Of a DNA stretch of 11,435 bases, positions 1 through 6,839 are shown piece by piece (within the stretch, counting starts at the first letter, position 1; the number at the start of each line of letters is the position of its first letter). Position numbers and translations under genes: made by a program. The notes beneath the pieces are model-generated. The model did not search any database, was not told the DNA's origin, and saw only the letters and a program-made list of their open reading frames with translations. The stretch is taken from contig JANYDV010000209.1 in NCBI GenBank assembly GCA_025363505.1, positions 1-11,435 on the forward strand, in the 5' to 3' direction. This stretch comes from Bacteroidota bacterium (GTDB lineage Bacteria; Bacteroidota; Ignavibacteria; Palsa-1295).

Positions 1-903
1 CAGTACACGTCCGAATTGTTCTGCCCACATTCGATATCTGCGACTCGGCAGCACAAAAATATTTATTAACTGCATATAAGCTGGCACTTCGTCGTGCGCA
101 ACACTGGGAAAATGAATAATCTTCTTACGGATTCCTAAATGGTCGGCTTGTGCAAAAAGTGTTTGCTCATATTCTCCGCTTCCGACAATTAACAATCGGA
201 GGTTAGGCACATCAAGTGTGGCGAATGATTCTATCAACAAATCTAATCCTTTCATCTGCAACAACCGCCCGACATAACCGATAATAATTTCGTAAGATGT
301 AATTCCCAATTCTGAGCGAAGTTTTTCGAGACGATCGTCATCACGGTTGATAAATCGATCAGTTCTTACGCCATATCCTATCGTTTCTATCGGTTGAAAA
401 AAGCGCGCGTTTCTGAGGACTGACATTCCATCACTGTTTGCCGTCAAAGCACCGTCGCAACGGTCAAGTATCCATCTCGAAACCATACGATACCAGGCAG
501 AGGGACGATAATCAAATTCACTAAAAGATAAATTATTCCAAGTAAAAAAAACAATCTTACTAATAGGCGAATAAAGATTTTTATAAAACAATATTTGCAG
601 TGCAAACAGTGAGAAAGGCTCCTCCATCAGAAAAATAATCTCTGGTTGTGATACTTGGAATGCACGAGCAATTCCGGAGATATAAAACCCGCGATTCTCT
701 TTTCCCTTCCAGAGAGCTTTCCCGATGATGAATGAATAGGGAGCATTTGCCGAAAGTGGTTCGGTCGTACTGAGTCGGTCATTCATTATCCAACCATCGA
801 CCGTAAGTACTGTAATATCAATTCCCGGTTGCGCGCCTAATTCATCAACACACCGGCGATATGCGGATGTGTAAAACATTGAGTTGATGATGAGCACTCG
901 CAT
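1..903 (-). CDS. GT4-family glycosyltransferase, 3' end cut by window edge
   Basis: The frame is open for 301 codons from an ATG at 903 to the left window edge. The protein probably transfers a sugar from an activated donor to a growing surface polysaccharide, in the cytoplasm or at the inner membrane. The N-terminal Rossmann-like half (residues 1-180) starts MRVLIINSMF and contains TANSDGM (155-160) and YGVRTDRF (177-184), both typical of GT4 enzymes. The C-terminal donor-binding domain (PF00534-like) starts near residue 200, with VGRLLQMKGLDLLIESF (211-227) and GSGEYE (241-246). The visible sequence ends EQFGRVL, just before the expected donor-binding E-A-x-A-x-G segment, so roughly 60-100 residues are missing. 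It lies 27 bases downstream of the Wzz gene in the same direction, so it is likely the third gene of that operon. No Shine-Dalgarno is seen before the ATG. The family is clear; the sugar and acceptor cannot be told. Confidence 0.9.
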   Translation of the reverse strand, partial: MRVLIINSMFYTSAYRRCVDELGAQPGIDITVLTVDGWIMNDRLSTTEPLSANAPYSFIIGKALWKGKENRGFYISGIARAFQVSQPEIIFLMEEPFSLFALQILFYKNLYSPISKIVFFTWNNLSFSEFDYRPSAWYRMVSRWILDRCDGALTANSDGMSVLRNARFFQPIETIGYGVRTDRFINRDDDRLEKLRSELGITSYEIIIGYVGRLLQMKGLDLLIESFATLDVPNLRLLIVGSGEYEQTLFAQADHLGIRKKIIHFPSVAHDEVPAYMQLINIFVLPSRRYRMWAEQFGRVL

Positions 904-930
904 TGTTTCTGCGCGTCGCTGCGAGTGAGG

Positions 931-2184
931 TTATTTCTTTTTTAAATGCCCAACAAACGTGATGTATTTGGTGTGCTCATCTGGATTACTCCGGACATTC
1001 TCTTTATACTTTTTCAAGCAAACAAACAGCACTGATAGCACCAAGCCTGAAAATAAGCCGATCAACAGCATCGTCAAACGTCTCGGCGAGCTTTTGCGAT
1101 CAGGTACTACCGCAGGGTCGAGCACATTGAGAGTCGGAAGATTTCGTTGTTCATTGATGCGTTCAGTCTCAAGCTGTTGGCGTAAATATGCGCTGACTGT
1201 TTCTAACATTTTTACTTCGCGCAATAAGCCGGCAAGATTGCGAGCCAACTCCGGCACACTATTGAGTGCGACGACATAGTCCCCGACTCCGCCTTCGTCA
1301 TATTTTTTCAATTGACGTTTTGCCTCTTCCAATTGCGCACGTATTAATTCTACACGACCTGAATTACCGGAAAGTTCGCGTTCTTCAACCCCAAGCTGCA
1401 TTTCCAATTGCTGTACCTGAGAAGCAAGCATCGCCGCACTGGTAACTGTCGCTGAGAGTTGCTCGGTCAGTGAGATAGTTTTATGGGTTTCTTGAAACGC
1501 TTGCAATTGGCGGTACGCAGTATCGAGTTGCACTAATCGACCGCTATATTCTTTTTCAACAAACATTCGTGTATTGCGCGCTGAAGTCATTAACCGTTCT
1601 CGATTGTATCGATCTAAATGTTCTACGAATAGTTTTGCCAAATATGGTACTAACGCACGTGCAGAGTCTTTTTCAGCAACAGTCGGAAACCAGTGGGTTT
1701 TAATATCCACTTGCACATTAAACATTCCATTGCGAAGTGCTTCCGAGGTAAGACAGTCATGAACGGCAAAAGCGATGCTCATTTGAGATGTATCCCAACT
1801 CGAAAAATATTTTTTTACACGTGGATCCCCTGCTATTTCTAAAGAGAGGGTTCGTGAATCCAGAATATTTTTGAACATATCAAGCGCCGGATTTTCGGCA
1901 CCTTTCATTAAATCCAAAGCCGATGAGCCGCTCAAAAAAGACAACAACTGATTACCACCACTTTGTTTTTCGGGTGGCACGAGCGTGCTGAGTCCCGAAA
2001 ATGTAAATGGCATAATGAATGTCATTGCAAGGAATATAAAACCAACAATCGCGACAATAAGCACGATCGTTTTTTTATAGCGTGCAAGTAGCGTAAAAAA
2101 ATCTAAAATATGCGGATCTGACTTTTCAGATAGCACGATCGGTATTTGTTCGTTATCAGTACGCGGTGAGTGTGGTATGTTCAT
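931..2184 (-). CDS. Wzz-type chain-length determinant / polysaccharide co-polymerase
   Basis: A 417-residue inner-membrane protein with the layout of polysaccharide co-polymerases: a short cytoplasmic N-terminus, TM1 (about 38-58), a long periplasmic region, and TM2 (about 369-391) followed by a short basic tail. The periplasmic part has a predicted alpha-helical, coiled-coil-rich stretch (about 205-345, many Q/E/L/R). Just before TM2 comes the proline/serine motif PAVVPDRKSSPRR (357-369), the family hallmark. Members set polymer length and bridge synthesis to the outer-membrane channel. No Walker-A motif or tyrosine-rich tail is present, so the BY-kinase domain of Wzc-type proteins is absent here; it could be a separate gene or missing altogether. 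The start lies 10 bases after the stop of the OPX gene, which indicates co-transcription. No Shine-Dalgarno is seen. Confidence 0.88.
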   Translation of the reverse strand: MNIPHSPRTDNEQIPIVLSEKSDPHILDFFTLLARYKKTIVLIVAIVGFIFLAMTFIMPFTFSGLSTLVPPEKQSGGNQLLSFLSGSSALDLMKGAENPALDMFKNILDSRTLSLEIAGDPRVKKYFSSWDTSQMSIAFAVHDCLTSEALRNGMFNVQVDIKTHWFPTVAEKDSARALVPYLAKLFVEHLDRYNRERLMTSARNTRMFVEKEYSGRLVQLDTAYRQLQAFQETHKTISLTEQLSATVTSAAMLASQVQQLEMQLGVEERELSGNSGRVELIRAQLEEAKRQLKKYDEGGVGDYVVALNSVPELARNLAGLLREVKMLETVSAYLRQQLETERINEQRNLPTLNVLDPAVVPDRKSSPRRLTMLLIGLFSGLVLSVLFVCLKKYKENVRSNPDEHTKYITFVGHLKKK

Positions 2185-2194
2185 TAAAGATATA

Positions 2195-3865
2195 TTATTT
2201 TCTTGTCAGTAAGAAAATTCCTGCAACGATGGTTAATACTTGAGCCGTGACGGCTGTGACTAACTGGAAATTTTGCCAAAATGTTGGTCGCTCAGGGGGA
2301 ATCACAATGGTATCGCCATTACCAATGATGTAATGACTATCTGAGCGGGGATCAATATAAGTACTGGTTCGTGAATTAATCACACGAACGGCACTAACAT
2401 CGGCTGAGGAAGTGTAGCCTCCGGCACGATTGATATAGTCATTATATGATGCGCCTTCCATATAATTGATATTACCCGGATTATTGACGCTACCGATAAC
2501 GCTGACAAAACCCCGTTCGCGTGGAATCCAAATCGAATCCTGATCACGAAGCAAAATATTTTGTGACAGATCACCTTTCTCAACAAGCTCCTTAAAATTT
2601 ACCACCATAACCGACCGCCCCAATTGACGTGAGCGAGCCATATAATAATTATATTGGTCAGCAGTCAAATGCTTCTCATCGGAAATATGCATCCGATCAA
2701 GCATTATATATTCAGGGTCAGATTCCCACGACCCAACACCGGAGCGGCGAAGCACGACTGCCTCTGTCAATGAACCCGAAGACAGGATTCCCCCGGAGCG
2801 TTGAATGACATCTAATAATCGAGTCTCTCCATTTTCAATCGAATATTTTCCCGGGTATTCAATTTCACCACCGATACTTACTAATCGTGAAGCATGGTAT
2901 TGCCCCGAACCTTTAATAGAAATTACATCTCCTTCATGGAGTTCAGGGTCTTCGCCCCCTTTAATACTTATATACATTCTTGTTGCACGCAACGGACTCT
3001 CCGGTGAAAACCGTGCAATTTCAATTGAATCTAACAGTGCAGATGGTTTCAACCCTTGCGCCAAAGCAATCGCCGTAGAGAGTTTATCACCCGGCGAAAA
3101 TTCGAATGTGCCCGTCTTACCGACAGCTCCGTTTATCGTAAAGACTAACATTGCTCGCGGAACAATAATAATATCTCCGCCTTCGACGTGGGGGTTTGCA
3201 GAGAGATCGCCTGTCAAATAATACTTCACAAGATCAGCTTTGGTGCGAAGCGAACCATCGGGACGATGAATTTCTATATTTCGTAATGATGATGTTTCTC
3301 GAAGATCGCCGGATTTCGAAATCACCTCGCTGACCCGAACAAGTGCAGTCACTGTCTGGACACCCGGTAGAAGCACCTCACCAAGAACACTGACTTTCAT
3401 CGAGCGTAAGCGCCGGAGTGACAAATGGGCATCGGGATTTTTATACTCACGCAACAACAATTTATTAACCTTCTCCTCAGCCTGAGGCAACGTTAGCCCG
3501 GCAAGGTCAACTTCCCCAGTTTTGGGGACGATCAATTTTCCTTCGGGCGTGAGTGTAAGATCTTGGTCGAGAAAGTGTGCAGCATAGACATTGAGATAGA
3601 CACCATCTCCGGGACCTAAAATATAGGTTTTTGCATCGACTGCACTTTCGAGTGCTTGGGCATCTGTTCCGGCACGAATCGCTTGTCGTTGGGCGAGAAG
3701 CCGTTCGGTCAGGGTATCAGCGACCGCCGTCTTATTTTGAAAACCTCGATCATACGGACTCGTCAATTGTGCAACCGAAGGTCTTGAAGATGCCAAAAGC
3801 AATAATAGCAGTGCCAACACCGAAAGTCTTCGAAGTCCAATTCCCATTCTTACGTTACTATTCAC
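2195..3865 (-). CDS. Wza-like outer-membrane polysaccharide export protein (OPX), PES plus SLBB domains
   Basis: A 556-residue exported protein. A signal peptide (RRLSVLALLLLLLASS, with likely cleavage after SVAQ or nearby) is followed by a PES/Poly_export domain (about 80-155, opening YILGPGDGVYLNVY). Then come about four SLBB-type beta-grasp domains: near 157-235 (VSVLGEVLLPG), 240-318, 328-445 (VSIGGEIEYPGKYSI) and 453-525 (VSVIGSVNNPGNINYMEG). A C-terminal hydrophobic helix (about 533-553) ends in LLTRK. Family members form the outer-membrane or periplasm-spanning conduit for capsule or exopolysaccharide. There is no lipobox cysteine, unlike classical E. coli Wza, and the C-terminal helix may sit in a membrane. 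The longest frame starts with GTG at 3865; an in-frame ATG at 3847 (codon 7) gives an equally good signal peptide and may be the true start. First gene of the wza-wzz-glycosyltransferase cluster. Confidence 0.9.
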   Translation of the reverse strand: MNSNVRMGIGLRRLSVLALLLLLLASSRPSVAQLTSPYDRGFQNKTAVADTLTERLLAQRQAIRAGTDAQALESAVDAKTYILGPGDGVYLNVYAAHFLDQDLTLTPEGKLIVPKTGEVDLAGLTLPQAEEKVNKLLLREYKNPDAHLSLRRLRSMKVSVLGEVLLPGVQTVTALVRVSEVISKSGDLRETSSLRNIEIHRPDGSLRTKADLVKYYLTGDLSANPHVEGGDIIIVPRAMLVFTINGAVGKTGTFEFSPGDKLSTAIALAQGLKPSALLDSIEIARFSPESPLRATRMYISIKGGEDPELHEGDVISIKGSGQYHASRLVSIGGEIEYPGKYSIENGETRLLDVIQRSGGILSSGSLTEAVVLRRSGVGSWESDPEYIMLDRMHISDEKHLTADQYNYYMARSRQLGRSVMVVNFKELVEKGDLSQNILLRDQDSIWIPRERGFVSVIGSVNNPGNINYMEGASYNDYINRAGGYTSSADVSAVRVINSRTSTYIDPRSDSHYIIGNGDTIVIPPERPTFWQNFQLVTAVTAQVLTIVAGIFLLTRK

Positions 3866-4115
3866 AAAAGATGATGTTTTTACTTATTGATCAGCAATAG
3901 TGACAATGTTTTCGCCATTCACGTTCGCCCCGGATAGTGCAAATATCCGGCACCCGTCTCGATCAAATATCAAAGGTGAACAACAGGAACAACCCAAAAC
4001 AAGTTTTTACCCCCCGAATTTCCTCAAACTATTTCCGATCCCGACTGTAACTATATACCACCTCGAGCGTTTCTTTGTATAGACCTAAACAACGACAGGT
4101 TTTGAACAAGCGATT
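3866..4115. promoter_or_regulatory. Divergent intergenic region between the OPX operon and the TlpA-like gene
   Basis: These 250 bases separate two genes pointing away from each other, so promoters for both should lie here. I found no hexamer pair good enough to assign a start site for either one. The clearest internal structure is a 7-base inverted repeat at 3930-3950 (listed separately). A 60-codon frame at 3900-4082 on the plus strand has no recognisable features and looks like chance. Confidence 0.5.
3930..3950. repeat. Short perfect inverted repeat in divergent promoter region
   Basis: CCGGATA (3930-3936) and TATCCGG (3944-3950) are perfect reverse complements around a 7-base spacer. 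There is no T-run beside it, so it does not look like a terminator. An operator for a dimeric regulator is possible given the position between two divergent genes, but a single small inverted repeat can arise by chance. Confidence 0.35.
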
Positions 4116-4703
4116 ATGAACAAGCTGCTTTCGATAGGTTTACTGGGTTGTGTAATCATCAGTTGTGCACCGACTCAAACTGAAAATAGCGATAGCCAAA
4201 CTATTTCTATTACTCCAAAGTATGAGAACAACATCTCAACTATCTTTGGCAGTGGAAGTGCCATTACCAAAGACGCTCAGAATATTTATCAGGAATCCGA
4301 TATTGTATGGAAGGATTCGCTGGGCAATAAGCATTCACTTGCCGAGCTAAATGGTAAGATCGTCCTGCTAAACTTCTGGGCGACGTGGTGTACCTATTGT
4401 GATAAAGAAATGAGCGACCTGCAATTGTTACAAGACTCGATGGGCAAGTCCGATGTCGTGGTTATTGGCGTCTCGCTTGATCGAGGGAATACCATCTATG
4501 ACAACGTCAAAACCTATGTAGAATTTCGAAAGGTGAAATTCCAAATTGTGATCGACCCTCCTGCCACAACCTACTTTAATTATCTGTGTTCCGGCGGTTT
4601 GCCGTGGTCGTTCTTGATTGATCGAGATGGCTATATCGTTAGGAAGTATGTAGGGCAACAAACAAAAGAACAGTTCATAGATGATATCAATACCATTCTA
4701 TGA
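4116..4703 (+). CDS. TlpA-like thioredoxin-fold lipoprotein
   Basis: A 195-residue envelope thiol-disulfide protein of the TlpA/ResA/AhpC-TSA type. The N-terminus is a lipoprotein signal peptide with lipobox IISC (Cys17); the following Ala gives no inner-membrane retention signal. A linker (about 18-60) leads into the thioredoxin fold, with LLNFWATWCTYC (84-95) carrying the catalytic pair Cys92/Cys95. The cis-proline loop is GGLPWSFLIDRDG (160-172), with Pro163. Such proteins usually reduce disulfides in periplasmic clients, for example during cytochrome c maturation or stress defence; the client here is unknown. An extra Cys158 lies five residues before the cis-proline, which is not a standard family feature. 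It stands alone, with no ccd or other redox gene beside it, and is convergent with korA. No Shine-Dalgarno is evident. Confidence 0.9.
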   Translation: MNKLLSIGLLGCVIISCAPTQTENSDSQTISITPKYENNISTIFGSGSAITKDAQNIYQESDIVWKDSLGNKHSLAELNGKIVLLNFWATWCTYCDKEMSDLQLLQDSMGKSDVVVIGVSLDRGNTIYDNVKTYVEFRKVKFQIVIDPPATTYFNYLCSGGLPWSFLIDRDGYIVRKYVGQQTKEQFIDDINTIL

Positions 4704-4724
4704 ACTCATTCTTTCAATTTATTG

Positions 4725-4744
4725 ATTTATAATAACTTATAAAT
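4725..4744. terminator. AT-only hairpin between convergent gene ends (weak terminator candidate)
   Basis: ATTTATAA (4725-4732) and TTATAAAT (4737-4744) form a perfect 8-base inverted repeat around a 4-base loop, between the stop of the TlpA-like gene and the stop of korA, overlapping the korA end. The stem has no G-C pair, so it would be weak. It is symmetric and could serve both directions, but may only reflect AT-rich intergenic sequence. Confidence 0.3.
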
Positions 4745-6632
4745 ACTGCTCGACTGCGGTGATGATCTCCTGAGGAGTAAATGGTAAGCCTTGGATTTTG
4801 TTAATTCCAATCGCATCGACAAGGTATTTATCACGGATCACCTTGCGAAGCTGACCAAGGTTTAGCTCCGGAATAATCACTTTTTCGAAGTTCTTTAATA
4901 TCTCACCGAGATCAGCCGGCAGCGGATTCATCCAACGCAAATGTGCTGATGAAACGCCTTTCGAATGGAGTCGTTCTGCCGCTGTGGTAATAGCCCCATA
5001 GGTGCCTCCCCAACCGAGCAATAGTACTTTGCCACTCTTCGGTCCGAGGACTTCAGTTTGAGGAATATCTTGAACGATACCGTCAACCTTTTGCTGACGA
5101 AGACGTACCATAAACTCGTGGTTCGCAGGCTCGTAGTTAACGTTACCGGTCAAATGCTGTTTTTCGAGACCTCCGATGCGATGCTCCAAACCTTCGACAC
5201 CCGGAATAGCCCACGGACGAGCATTATTCTCATCACGATCATACGGCAAGAATGTCGCATCACTTTTGACAGTGCGTCTCTTGGTGGTCAGTTCGGGGAT
5301 AAGATCAACATCCGGCACCAACCATGGCTCTGAGCCATTTGCGATATATCCATCGGTGAGCAAAATCACCGGCACCATATACTTTAATGCAATCCGTGAT
5401 GCTTCAATAGCTGAGTCAAAACAATCAACAGGGCTTTTCGCCGCGATCACAGCAACCGGGCACTCGCCGTTTCTACCATAAAGTGCTTGAAGCAAATCGG
5501 CTTGTTCGGTCTTTGTCGGAAGACCTGTTGAAGGTCCGCCGCGCTGAACATCTATTATTACAAGCGGAAGCTCCGTCATTACCGCAAGACCGATTGCCTC
5601 GCCTTTAAGCGCAAGACCCGGACCCGAAGTAGTCGTTAGTGCCAAATCACCGGCATACGATGCACCGATTGCGGCGCAAATACCGGCGATCTCATCCTCT
5701 GCCTGAAAGGTCTTCACACCAAAATTCTTATATTTCGAAAGCTCATGCAAAATATCTGATGCAGGAGTGATCGGGTACGAACCGAGAAACAAATCCAGAC
5801 CGGATTTTACTGATGCTGCAACCATGCCAAGTGCAGTGGCTTCATTGCCCATAATGTTGCGATAACGACCAGGTTTGAAGTTCGCAGGCTTTACTTCATA
5901 TCGTGCATTGAAGAGTTCGGCTGTTTCGCCGAGGTAATACCCTGCTTTCAGAGCACGAGTATTCGCTTCGAGTACTTGAGCATTCTTTCCAAACTTTGAT
6001 TTAAGCCATTCCAATGTTTGATCCATCGGACGATTATAGAGCCAATAGACCAAACCGAGGGCGACCATATTCTTTGATCGAGCGCCTTCTTTGGTACCCA
6101 TCTTCAAATCGCGAAGTGCATCAAGGGTAATTTTCGTCAACGGAAAACGATAAACCGTATAACCATCGAGCGTATTATCAGTGAGCGGGTTTACTTCATA
6201 CTTCGCCAGTTTAAGATTTTTTTCGTCGAAGGCATCTTCATTCAGGATTACGACGCCACCTTTTTTAAGGTCGCCAAGATTAGTCTTTAGCGCAGCCGGA
6301 TTCATCGCAACCAATACATCAGGATGATCGCCGGGGGTATGAATTTCTTTTGAGGAGAAATGGATCTGGAAACCCGAGACTCCGTAGAGTGTACCGATTG
6401 GGGCACGAATTTCCGCAGGATAGTCAGGCAATGTAGAGAGATCATTACCATGCAACGCCGTTGTATTGGTAAACTGTGTACCTGTAAGCTGCATACCATC
6501 TCCCGAATCACCGGCGAAACGGATGGTCACATCTTCCAACAACGTAATAGGCACTTTCGGACGCTGCCCTATTGATTCGGGTGCGGTGTGTCCATTGCTA
6601 CCTGATTGCGTTACTTCAGCCTCATTTGCCAT
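4737..6632 (-). CDS. korA: 2-oxoacid (2-oxoglutarate):ferredoxin oxidoreductase, alpha subunit (fused gamma-alpha)
   Basis: A 631-residue cytoplasmic subunit of the enzyme that interconverts 2-oxoglutarate plus CoA and succinyl-CoA plus CO2 with ferredoxin as electron carrier. The gamma domain comes first (about 34-220: RFAGDSGDGMQLTG, PDYPAEIRAPIGT, DVLVAMNPAAL). The alpha pyrimidine-binding domain follows (about 262-490: GSYPITPASDILHEL, QAEDEIAGICAAIGASYAG, TTSGPGLALKGEAIGLA, QRGGPSTGLPTKTEQADL), then the C-terminal transketolase-like domain (about 533-631). This gamma-alpha fusion of about 610-630 residues is the usual KorA form in Bacteroidota and Chlorobiota. Other 2-oxoacids cannot be excluded from sequence alone. 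The start is well supported by a Shine-Dalgarno six bases upstream and a promoter just before it. The TPP-binding beta subunit (korB), usually directly downstream, is absent: the next gene is convergent. Confidence 0.93.
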   Translation of the reverse strand: MANEAEVTQSGSNGHTAPESIGQRPKVPITLLEDVTIRFAGDSGDGMQLTGTQFTNTTALHGNDLSTLPDYPAEIRAPIGTLYGVSGFQIHFSSKEIHTPGDHPDVLVAMNPAALKTNLGDLKKGGVVILNEDAFDEKNLKLAKYEVNPLTDNTLDGYTVYRFPLTKITLDALRDLKMGTKEGARSKNMVALGLVYWLYNRPMDQTLEWLKSKFGKNAQVLEANTRALKAGYYLGETAELFNARYEVKPANFKPGRYRNIMGNEATALGMVAASVKSGLDLFLGSYPITPASDILHELSKYKNFGVKTFQAEDEIAGICAAIGASYAGDLALTTTSGPGLALKGEAIGLAVMTELPLVIIDVQRGGPSTGLPTKTEQADLLQALYGRNGECPVAVIAAKSPVDCFDSAIEASRIALKYMVPVILLTDGYIANGSEPWLVPDVDLIPELTTKRRTVKSDATFLPYDRDENNARPWAIPGVEGLEHRIGGLEKQHLTGNVNYEPANHEFMVRLRQQKVDGIVQDIPQTEVLGPKSGKVLLLGWGGTYGAITTAAERLHSKGVSSAHLRWMNPLPADLGEILKNFEKVIIPELNLGQLRKVIRDKYLVDAIGINKIQGLPFTPQEIITAVEQYL

Positions 6633-6636
6633 AAAT

Positions 6637-6642
6637 TCTCCT
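6637..6642 (-). promoter_or_regulatory. Shine-Dalgarno sequence of korA
   Basis: On the minus strand AGGAGA lies four bases before the ATG at 6632. It is the only strong Shine-Dalgarno in front of any gene start in this window, and it fixes the korA start. Confidence 0.8.
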
Positions 6643-6653
6643 GTAATAGTCGT

Positions 6654-6682
6654 AATATAGTCCTAAAAATAGCATCGTACAA
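6654..6682 (-). promoter_or_regulatory. Predicted housekeeping-type promoter of korA
   Basis: On the minus strand a -35-like TTGTAC (6682-6677) and a -10-like TATATT (6659-6654, five of six to TATAAT) are separated by exactly 17 bases. Transcription would begin near 6647, leaving a leader of about 15 bases that just contains the Shine-Dalgarno. The -35 match is modest (TTG only), but the spacing and placement agree well. Confidence 0.55.
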
Positions 6683-6693
6683 ACACTACAAAA

Positions 6694-6769
6694 GAAAATG
6701 AGGTTCGGGAGATGTAAAAATCACTTATGTCGAATTTCCCATTTTCATACTATCTCCCTCATAATTTTC
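6694..6769 (-). terminator. Long imperfect inverted repeat, likely 3' structure/terminator of the T9SS-protein gene
   Basis: The arm at 6694-6713 (GAAAATGAGG, then GGGAGAT) is complementary, with small bulges, to 6752-6769 (ATCTCCCTCAT, then ATTTTCC) around a 38-base loop. On the minus strand the second arm runs directly into TTTTCTTTTGT, a U-rich tail, about 70-145 bases after the stop of the large gene and just before the korA promoter. That suits a rho-independent terminator, though the loop is long and the bulges weaken the stem. Confidence 0.45.
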
Positions 6770-6770
6770 C

Positions 6771-6787
6771 CAGGTCATTTCGACCTG
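6771..6787. repeat. Small perfect hairpin downstream of the T9SS-protein gene
   Basis: CAGGTC (6771-6776) and GACCTG (6782-6787) pair around a 5-base loop. No T-run follows on either strand, so it is not a terminator alone; it directly adjoins the longer inverted repeat and may be part of the same 3' UTR fold. Confidence 0.35.
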
Positions 6788-6839
6788 ATCGAGGAGCGAA
6801 AGGGATAAATCTATATTAGAAAATGGAGGGTCTAAAAAA

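Noticed and set aside
60..600. Possible frameshift or pseudogene status of the glycosyltransferase
   Set aside because: The frame is continuous from 903 to the window edge and keeps all expected motifs in order; it is only cut by the edge.
3900..4082. 60-codon plus-strand frame between the OPX and TlpA-like genes
   Set aside because: Composition and sequence show no protein-like features; it fills the promoter region for two divergent genes.
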